A DNA stretch of 10,760 nucleotides from Actinomycetota bacterium. Lineage in GTDB: Bacteria; Actinomycetota; Actinomycetes; Nanopelagicales; Nanopelagicaceae. Position 1 is the first letter of the stretch, and the number at the start of each line of letters is the position of its first letter. Location of the stretch: assembly GCA_009924725.1 (NCBI GenBank), contig RFRA01000023.1, positions 1 through 10,760 of the forward strand, read 5' to 3'. The notes beneath the pieces were generated by a model that saw only the letters and a program-made list of their open reading frames with translations, did no database searches and was not told where the DNA came from. Made by a program: the position numbers and the translations under genes. Below are positions 6,913 through 10,760 of this stretch, piece by piece.

Positions 6913-7509
6913 ATGATCTGGTGGCCAAGTGAGAGTCCGACAATCACCTATGGGCAATTCACCCTGCGCCCGTTGTCCGAAGCAGATATCGATGCGATCT
7001 ATCAATCTTGCCAGGACCCGTTGATCCCGCAGTTCACGACCGTTCCAGCCGAATACACAATCGAGTTAGCCCAAGGGTTTGTGCGCGAGAGGGCGCCGGG
7101 TTTATTTGAAGCGCACAAAGCGATTCACTGGGTGTTAACTATCAATAAGGATGTAGGTCCGGCAGCCCTAAAGGTTGCTGGGGAAACCTTTATCGGGCCG
7201 TTTTCAATTCATGCAATTGAAGAAGATAACCACATCGGCGAAATTGGCTACTGGCTAAACAAAGATGCACGTGGTCATGGCTATGGCACAATCGGCAGCA
7301 AAATGGTGACTAACTATGCCTTCGAAACTTTAGGTTTCAGGCGTCTAGCTGGCTTAGTTGATAATGACAACGTAGCTTCAAAGAAGGTATTGCTAAGTGC
7401 TGGTTATGCGCATGAAGGTCTAATGAGATCGCGAGTTACGCGTTCTGATGGCCGCCAAATTGATATGGATTTATTCGCTGCGACTTCAGATTCTTGGGTT
7501 AGCCTTTAA
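6913..7509 (+). CDS. GNAT family N-acetyltransferase (RimJ/RimL-like)
   Basis: 198-residue Gcn5-related acetyltransferase that would transfer acetyl from acetyl-CoA to an amine, in the cytoplasm. It opens with the RimJ/RimL-type phrase FTLRPLSEADIDAIYQ and carries IGEIGYWLNKDARGHGYGT (about residues 108-126). The acetyl-CoA pyrophosphate-binding motif R-G-H-G-Y-G is at 120-125. The late motif NDNVASKKVLLSAGYAHEG (about 151-169) is the family's N-x-x-S-x-x-V...G-Y/F element. Family length is normal. RimJ/RimL relatives acetylate protein N-termini, ribosomal proteins or small amines such as antibiotics; the sequence does not tell which. The next gene begins 2 bp after the stop, so the two are probably cotranscribed. 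Confidence 0.92.
   Translation: MIWWPSESPTITYGQFTLRPLSEADIDAIYQSCQDPLIPQFTTVPAEYTIELAQGFVRERAPGLFEAHKAIHWVLTINKDVGPAALKVAGETFIGPFSIHAIEEDNHIGEIGYWLNKDARGHGYGTIGSKMVTNYAFETLGFRRLAGLVDNDNVASKKVLLSAGYAHEGLMRSRVTRSDGRQIDMDLFAATSDSWVSL
7500..7505 (+). promoter_or_regulatory. Possible internal -10 hexamer TAGCCT before the small membrane protein
   Basis: TAGCCT, 6 bp, then the ATG at 7512. It lies inside the last codons of the GNAT gene, so the match could be chance. No Shine-Dalgarno sequence is visible for this gene. It may be read by coupling from the GNAT stop 2 bp upstream, from its own leaderless transcript, or both. Confidence 0.35.
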
Positions 7510-7511
7510 CT

Positions 7512-7853
7512 ATGGAATCACTTGCACTTCTAGTCGTGATTATTCTGGCGATTGCTTTATTCAGTGGACCAATTGCACTATTTCTAACTTGGTTGCCTGC
7601 ATTAAATCGTGAAAGCACAAGTAATCTCGTTGCGCTAATTCGACGAGTTTTTGTGACATTTTTAGCCGTAATCGGAAGCTTGATGTCATTTAATTTGTTT
7701 ATTGCAAGCGCTGGCTTTGCTGTAATCTTAATGGCAATTATCGGATCGCTCACTGCTTTCTTTGCGGTAAAGCGCGAGTACTACCCCGATGGTTTCGGAA
7801 ACAAATTCAGTGGCGGATCAGACCGCCGCAATGGACCAAGCGGACAGCACTAG
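7512..7853 (+). CDS. Small integral membrane protein, function unknown
   Basis: 113 residues with about three hydrophobic helices. The first is at roughly 4-28 (SLALLVVIILAIALFSGPIALFLTW). The second is near 44-63, after a charged loop with two Arg, and the third near 65-86. A hydrophilic, Gly/Ser/Asn-rich C-terminal tail follows (KREYYPDGFG...). There are no catalytic or binding motifs. It follows the GNAT gene by 2 bp, suggesting one transcript, but this does not identify a function. A run of seven T follows the stop. The nearest stem (CCGC/GCGG inside the end of the gene) is too weak and too far for a firm terminator call. Confidence 0.75.
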   Translation: MESLALLVVIILAIALFSGPIALFLTWLPALNRESTSNLVALIRRVFVTFLAVIGSLMSFNLFIASAGFAVILMAIIGSLTAFFAVKREYYPDGFGNKFSGGSDRRNGPSGQH

Positions 7854-7895
7854 ATTTTTTTACAACATATTCCTTACAACGCAGAATAAAACATG

Positions 7896-7928
7896 GTGGA
7901 GGTTTGCGCTGAAGCGCTAAACCACCAC
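7896..7928 (-). terminator. Rho-independent terminator after tmRNA
   Basis: An imperfect hairpin with inner stem GCGC-TGAA-GCGC continues outward with GGTTT/AAACC (one bulged T) and GTGG/CCAC across an A-A mismatch. On the minus strand it is followed by CATGTTTTATT (7895-7885), a usable T-tract. On the plus strand it is followed by GCCTCG, so it works for minus-strand transcripts, that is ssrA. Confidence 0.7.
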
Positions 7929-7942
7929 GCCTCGTTCGGCTA

Positions 7943-7966
7943 TATACAAATGTAAACACTTGTATA
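7943..7966 (-). other. Hairpin between tmRNA and its terminator
   Basis: In minus-strand RNA, UAUACAAGUG-UUUA-CAUUUGUAUA forms ten pairs including one G-U. The plus-strand RNA would have an A-C mismatch at that position, so the stem fits a minus-strand transcript. It begins 14 nt past the tmRNA 3' end, and may help 3'-end processing or stop exonucleases. Confidence 0.55.
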
Positions 7967-7980
7967 CGCCTCATTCGTTG

Positions 7981-8352
7981 TGGAGGTGCCGGGAATCGAA
8001 CCCGGGTCCTTCGGTACTGACATAGGGCTTCTACGGGCGTAGTGCGTTTATCGTTTTCTCAGTTCCGGATCTCTTACACACAAGTATCCGACAAACTCAT
8101 TTGCGAAACTGTTCTCCGAAGTCGTCCGCAAAGCCAACTTCATGAAAAGCCTTCTGTCGGCGTTAGATCCCAGGCCAAAGGCGGAGCTCTGGGCTAACGG
8201 ATTACAGAGCTAGCTTAGGCAGCTAGGGTGTAATCAGCGGCAGTTTTACTGGCGCTTGATTTTTTGCACAGGTTATTGGTTTACGAGATCATCCTGGCTT
8301 CCTCGGCCCGCTTCCCCTATCCCAACATCCAAAGTCGAGACCGTTCACCCCC
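7981..8352 (-). ncRNA. ssrA: Transfer-messenger RNA (tmRNA)
   Basis: tmRNA rescues ribosomes stalled on broken mRNAs, acting with SmpB encoded just upstream on the same strand. The 5' end GGGGGUGAACGGUCUCGACUU is at 8352 and pairs with CACCUCC near 7982 through a 7-bp acceptor stem with one G-U. The tRNA-like 3' end has the T-arm CGGGTTCGATTCCCG (8003-7989) and discriminator A at 7981. The genome continues CAA, so CCA must be added after transcription. The tag reading frame runs from GCC (8253-8251) to TAA (8217-8215) and gives ASKTAADYTLAA, 12 residues. This matches the length and the D-Y-x-L-A-A end of actinobacterial tags. Length without CCA is 372 nt. The resume codon is inferred from tag length; the frame and stop are read directly. 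Confidence 0.96.
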
Positions 8353-8632
8353 ATGGGTGTGGAAGCAATATTGCTTCGCTATTTAGTTGTTTTATCAGGG
8401 GTCGATTACTAGCGGAAAATATTTCCGCCAACAAACCAACACGTGATGGCTTAAGTGTAAGGCAGGGGTATGACAAGAATCTAATCCAGCGAGTTTTACG
8501 CTTAGAAGTAAGCAATAGCTGATCTTAAGCGAAGTCCGATAAAGCGTAGAAAATGTGCTTTATCTCCATTTTCGAAGCTTTGATCGGCGAGTGATCTTGA
8601 AAAACAGCAGTCGGACTAAATAGCGTTTGCCA
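8353..8632 (-). promoter_or_regulatory. Spacer between smpB and tmRNA: probable ssrA promoter region with several inverted repeats
   Basis: No gene is seen in these 280 bp. They contain a perfect 16-bp palindrome GAAGCAATATTGCTTC (8362-8377), 9 bp before the tmRNA 5' end. Also present are GCGGAAA-ATA-TTTCCGC (8412-8428) and a GATAAAGC/GCTTTATC hairpin (8538-8564). AGTCC/GGACT arms (8533-8537 with 8613-8617) enclose the latter. TTGTCA on the minus strand near 8470 resembles a -35, but no well-spaced -10 follows, so I cannot fix the ssrA promoter. Precursor processing at the 5' end by RNase P is expected. Confidence 0.4.
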
Positions 8633-9133
8633 CTAGTCGTCGTATTTGCTCGAACGCCCACTCTTACCGCTATTGCGACGCGATATCTCGCGCTCAATCT
8701 CGCGACCTGCCTGCTGTTCCATCAGTGATGCGCGCTTATCGTGTGCTTTCTTGCCGCGCGCAACAGCTAACTCAACCTTGGCTTTTCCATCTTTGAAATA
8801 AAGTGAAAGTGGAACCAAAGTTAGTCCACCGGTTTTCACCTTTGCATGCAGACGCTTGATCTCATCTTTATGAACGAGCATTTTTCGATTGCGTCGTGGA
8901 GTGTGATTTGTCCAAGTGCCTTCGGTGTATTCCGGAATATGAACGCCATGTAACCAAAGTTCACCATCTTCGATCATGGCAAAACCATCAATTAATGAAG
9001 CGCGGCCAGCGCGCAATGACTTAACTTCAGTTCCCGTTAGAACTAATCCGCACTCGAAGACATCTTCGATTGAATAATCGTGGCGCGCTTTTTTATTCTG
9101 CGCAATTAACTTCTTACCAACTTCTTTCACCAT
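8633..9133 (-). CDS. smpB: SsrA-binding protein SmpB
   Basis: SmpB binds the tRNA-like domain of tmRNA and brings it to the A site of stalled ribosomes, starting trans-translation and tagging of the nascent chain. The 166-residue protein has the family opening KKLIAQNKKARHDYSIEDVFECGLVLTGTEVKSLRAGR (about 7-43), the OB-fold strands with WLHGVHIPEY, and the basic tail GKKAHDKRASLMEQQAGREIEREI that reads the empty mRNA channel. The start ATG at 9133 follows AAGTGGGTG, a good Shine-Dalgarno, and matches the family N-terminus. Its own RNA partner lies 280 bp downstream. Upstream, its start region is duplicated in 71-bp tandem repeats that create leader ORFs overlapping this start by ATGGTGA. No clear terminator follows the stop. 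Confidence 0.98.
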   Translation of the reverse strand: MVKEVGKKLIAQNKKARHDYSIEDVFECGLVLTGTEVKSLRAGRASLIDGFAMIEDGELWLHGVHIPEYTEGTWTNHTPRRNRKMLVHKDEIKRLHAKVKTGGLTLVPLSLYFKDGKAKVELAVARGKKAHDKRASLMEQQAGREIEREISRRNSGKSGRSSKYDD

Positions 9134-9204
9134 GATGCACCCACTTGTAAACGTGATACGACAGAGTTAGTTCTACGACTTGCTAACTCTGTTTTGCTCA
9201 CCAT
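9127..9204 (-). CDS. 25-codon leader ORF overlapping the smpB start
   Basis: Starts ATG at 9204, MVSKTELASRR..., ends ...QVGASW TGA at 9127. It has the same ribosome-binding sequence and start context as smpB because it lies in a copy of the 71-bp repeat. Its stop TGA is within ATGGTGA, whose ATG is the smpB start, so ribosomes finishing here could re-initiate on smpB in a different frame. Reading is direct; expression is inferred. The peptide has no known relatives that I recognise, and it may be a by-product of duplication. Confidence 0.4.
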   Translation of the reverse strand: MVSKTELASRRTNSVVSRLQVGASW

Positions 9205-9275
9205 GATGCACCCACTTGTAAACGTGATACGACAGAGTTAGTTCTACGACTTGCTAACTCTGTTTTGCTCACCAC
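9198..9275 (-). CDS. Second 25-codon leader ORF (GTG start) upstream of smpB
   Basis: GTG at 9275 opens a frame that encodes the same peptide as the next leader ORF from codon 2 on. It ends with TGA at 9198, inside the ATGGTGA start of that ORF. GGCGGTG upstream (from 9285) can serve as a ribosome-binding site. It begins 22 bp after the ftsX stop. Expression is inferred only. Confidence 0.3.
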   Translation of the reverse strand: MVSKTELASRRTNSVVSRLQVGASW

Positions 9276-9282
9276 GATGCAC

Positions 9283-9297
9283 CGCCAATATTTGGCG
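9283..9297 (-). other. Hairpin directly after the ftsX stop codon
   Basis: CGCCAA-ATA-TTGGCG on the minus strand forms a 6-bp stem with a 3-nt loop, immediately 3' of the ftsX TAA. There is no T-run after it, so it is not a classic terminator. It may protect the ftsX end or reduce read-through into smpB. It also overlaps the ribosome-binding site of the first leader ORF and could hide it. Confidence 0.5.
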
Positions 9298-10200
9298 TTA
9301 GACCTTGAGGTAGCGACGAAGTGTTACGAGAGATGCAATAGTTGAAACACCGATACCAGTTAGCAATAACCAACCTGAAGCGATCCAGACTTCGTTCCAA
9401 CCAAAGAATTTTGTGAAGGTAAGAAGGGGCGCGACTTTGCTATCGATAACGCTTTTCAGACCAGCCAATAATCCTGTTGCTAGGCCCCAGCCGACAAAGG
9501 CCGAGAAGATTCCTTCAAGCAAAAATGGCAATTGAATTGACCAAGACGATGCGCCAACAAGTTTCATTACACCGGTTTCGCGGCGACGGTTAAAGGCTGC
9601 GATACGCAAGGTATTACTAATAAGAAGAGCTGCGGTCAAAACCGAAGCTAAACCAACTAAGAGCGCGCCATTTCGGAGTACTGATAACAATTGGAAGAAC
9701 TTTTCAAGAATTGACCGTTGATCTTGAACTACATCAACGCCTGGGCGCCCAGAGAATGCGCTAACTACTACTGCGAACTGCGTTGGGTCCTTTAGTTTCA
9801 CGCGGAAAGACTCAGGTAATTGATCCGCTGAAACATTCTGAGCAATGGCAGATTCTTTAAATCGCTCTTGGAAACGCGTGAAAGCCTCTGATTGTGACTC
9901 GTAATAAACGCTATCTACAACGCTTAGCTCTTCGAGATCTTTCTGAATCTGTAAACGTTGATCAGTAGTTACCACGCCACCTGAACAAGATGGGGTTTCG
10001 CTCAACGGACCGCAGAGAAATACCGAAACTTCGATCTTGTCATACCAATAATCTTTCATGGCACCGACTTGGGCATTAGAAAGTAGGCCGATACCGAGCA
10101 GTGATAGCGAGATCGCTACTGTCACAACTACGGCAAATGTCATAGTTAGGTTACGGCGCAGGCCGATTCCAACTTCGCTCATTAAAAACTTAGCGCGCAT
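9298..10200 (-). CDS. ftsX: Cell division protein FtsX
   Basis: FtsX is the membrane part of the FtsEX complex. It relays FtsE ATPase cycling to peptidoglycan hydrolases outside the membrane at division. The 300-residue protein starts with the actinobacterial opening SEVGIGLRRNLTMTFAVVVTVAISLSLLG. TM1 is at about 20-42. A long extracytoplasmic domain at 43-173 contains C63 and C72, which probably pair. TM2 is at about 176-196, TM3 at 222-246 and TM4 at 270-293. The cytoplasmic loop ISNTLRIAAFNRRRETGVMKLVGAS (about 195-218) is the coupling element conserved in FtsX. AGGGG about 8 bp before the ATG serves as the ribosome-binding site. Between it and ftsE sit 108 bp of tandem repeat, where FtsE and FtsX usually overlap or nearly abut. 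It is presumably cotranscribed with ftsE. Confidence 0.97.
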   Translation of the reverse strand: MRAKFLMSEVGIGLRRNLTMTFAVVVTVAISLSLLGIGLLSNAQVGAMKDYWYDKIEVSVFLCGPLSETPSCSGGVVTTDQRLQIQKDLEELSVVDSVYYESQSEAFTRFQERFKESAIAQNVSADQLPESFRVKLKDPTQFAVVVSAFSGRPGVDVVQDQRSILEKFFQLLSVLRNGALLVGLASVLTAALLISNTLRIAAFNRRRETGVMKLVGASSWSIQLPFLLEGIFSAFVGWGLATGLLAGLKSVIDSKVAPLLTFTKFFGWNEVWIASGWLLLTGIGVSTIASLVTLRRYLKV

Positions 10201-10210
10201 TGATCTGCCC

Positions 10211-10309
10211 CTATCCCTTGTTTCCGAAAATTGAGTAACTCATCATCCGGATAGCCAATGCTTGCTTGCTCATCATCATCCGAATAGCCGATGCTTGCTT
10301 GCTCATCAT
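10211..10309 (-). CDS. 32-codon micro-ORF in the ftsE-ftsX junction, built from tandem repeats
   Basis: The start ATG (10309-10307) shares one base with the ftsE stop TGA (TGATG overlap), and the ORF ends with TAG 10213-10211, 10 bp before the ftsX ATG. The product is two copies of SKQA[SL]AIRM(M) plus the tail SYSIFGNKG, basic and Met-rich. Because the repeat units are 33 and 30 bp, both multiples of three, the frame stays open through them. Translational coupling from ftsE to ftsX through this ORF is plausible. It could equally be repeat expansion without a selected product. I recognise no family. Confidence 0.4.
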   Translation of the reverse strand: MMSKQASAIRMMMSKQALAIRMMSYSIFGNKG

Positions 10310-10310
10310 C
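10239..10310 (-). repeat. 33/30-bp tandem repeat between ftsE and ftsX
   Basis: Unit A at 10239-10268 (30 bp) and unit B at 10269-10301 (33 bp) differ by one CAT insertion and two substitutions. A 9-bp start of a third unit lies at 10302-10310, against the ftsE stop. On the plus strand each begins CTCATCAT and ends GCTTGCTTG. The divergence makes this an older duplication than the 71-bp repeat before smpB. Confidence 0.88.
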
Positions 10311-10760
10311 AGCCCGTGTATCCATAAACGCCGCGAACTTGATCGCGAATTACATGGCCGCCTTCGAGTTCAATAACTCGCTTACGCATTTGATCCACGA
10401 TTCCAGAATCGTGCGTTGCCATCAAAACTGTGGTGCCTTCGCGGTTAATGCGATCAAGCAATTTCATAATGCCCACGCTAGTATTTGGATCTAGGTTTCC
10501 AGTTGGTTCGTCAGCAATCAAAATCAATGGCCGGCTTACATATGCGCGCGCAATTGCAACTCGCTGCTGCTCGCCACCTGAAATCTCGTTTGGTTTGCGA
10601 TCCCCTTTATCTTCTAAACCAACTAATTCAAGAACTTCAGGGACTTCGCGATTTATTTCTTTTTGGGAATAACCAAGTACATGTAATGTGAAAGCAACAT
10701 TTTCAGAAATGGTTTTATTTGGTAGCAAACGGAAATCTTGGAAAACAGTTCCGACCTGGC
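10309..10760 (-). CDS. ftsE: Cell division ATP-binding protein FtsE, N-terminal part beyond window edge
   Basis: ABC-type ATPase subunit of FtsEX. The frame is open to the right edge, where it reads QVGTVFQDFRLLPNKT (the Q-loop region), so the apparent TTG start at 10728 is internal. 149 residues are visible of about 229. The signature motif SGGEQQRVAIARA, the Walker B LILIADEPTGNLDP and the switch His in LMATHD are all present. The Walker A lies outside the window. The C-terminus GGHVIRDQVRGVYG is typical of actinobacterial FtsE. It is first in the block ftsE-ftsX-smpB-ssrA. In many actinobacteria prfB precedes it, which would lie to the right. The stop codon overlaps the start of the junction micro-ORF. 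Confidence 0.97.
   Translation of the reverse strand, partial: QVGTVFQDFRLLPNKTISENVAFTLHVLGYSQKEINREVPEVLELVGLEDKGDRKPNEISGGEQQRVAIARAYVSRPLILIADEPTGNLDPNTSVGIMKLLDRINREGTTVLMATHDSGIVDQMRKRVIELEGGHVIRDQVRGVYGYTG

Larger units (their letters stand above)
9127..9283 (-). repeat. 71-bp tandem repeat, two identical copies plus a 15-bp third
   Basis: Copy 1 at 9127-9197 and copy 2 at 9198-9268 are identical over 71 bp. A third partial copy at 9269-9283 has one change, turning the start ATG into GTG. Each full unit contains the smpB ribosome-binding site and start (minus strand) and a 10-bp perfect stem ACAGAGTTAG/CTAACTCTGT with a 12-nt loop. The stems are 9161-9170/9183-9192 and 9232-9241/9254-9263. 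Complete identity implies recent duplication or homogenisation, or possibly an assembly artefact. Confidence 0.95.

Noticed and set aside
7827..7861. Terminator after the small membrane protein (seven T after the stop)
   Set aside because: The only nearby stem, CCGC/GCGG, is four pairs long with a wide loop and is about 14 bases from the T-run, so it does not meet the usual pattern.
7981..8060. A tRNA gene on the minus strand, suggested by the T-arm and acceptor 3' side
   Set aside because: No D-arm or anticodon arm lies at tRNA distance; the matching 5' acceptor strand is 372 nt away and a tag reading frame lies between, which makes it tmRNA.
8256..8522. Plus-strand open frame of 88 codons
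   Set aside because: It overlaps the 5' part of the tmRNA and its upstream spacer on the other strand, has no promoter or ribosome-binding site and no protein-like composition.
9127..9283. CRISPR-like array or phage attachment site
   Set aside because: The copies are directly adjacent with no unique spacers, no cas genes are present, and there is no integrase or foreign DNA between copies even though tmRNA genes are common integration targets.

Overview
The window looks like a stretch of a small, low-GC Actinomycetota genome, of the kind found in freshwater planktonic lineages such as the Nanopelagicales (acI). This is inferred from: the actinobacterial order ftsE-ftsX-smpB-ssrA; a DUF222/HNH protein of the 13E12 type; an actinobacterial-style pirin; a 12-residue tmRNA tag ending DYTLAA; AT-leaning codon use; tight spacing; and apparent leaderless promoters. 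No lineage marker such as 16S rRNA is present, so the placement is tentative.

Layout. The left edge (1-996, +) carries the C-terminal two thirds of PntB, the beta subunit of the proton-translocating NAD(P) transhydrogenase. Next are a secreted HExxH zinc-peptidase-like protein with a repeat-encoded Thr/Pro/Ala/Ser linker (1023-2270, +), a pirin whose N-terminus appears internally shortened (2371-3318, +), and a VOC/glyoxalase-like gene that loses its 3' half (3362-3721, +). The VOC gene runs directly into a DUF222-HNH gene that has lost its own start region (3598/3778-5187, +). That gene overlaps by 4 bp the convergent gene for a secreted protein with duplicated 118-residue modules (5184-6842, -). 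A divergent 70-bp spacer leads to a GNAT acetyltransferase (6913-7509, +) and a small membrane protein (7512-7853, +).

The right third is a minus-strand block read right to left: ftsE (cut by the window edge), ftsX, smpB and ssrA (tmRNA). FtsE and FtsX form the ABC-type complex that controls peptidoglycan hydrolysis at division. SmpB and tmRNA together carry out trans-translation. The tmRNA folds out clearly: a 7-bp acceptor stem closes 8352 with 7982, the tag reads ASKTAADYTLAA, and CCA is not encoded. Two hairpins follow it.

The most unusual structure is at the two gene junctions of this block. Between ftsE and ftsX, a 33/30-bp in-frame tandem repeat makes a 32-codon micro-ORF whose ATG overlaps the ftsE stop. 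Between ftsX and smpB, two identical 71-bp tandem copies plus a partial third duplicate the smpB ribosome-binding site and start codon. They create a chain of two 25-codon leader ORFs, each ending inside the start of the next through an ATGGTGA overlap, the last at smpB itself.

A second theme is start-site architecture. Five genes have a TANNNT hexamer exactly 6 bp before the ATG, as expected for leaderless mRNAs. Pirin, ftsX and smpB instead have Shine-Dalgarno-like sequences.
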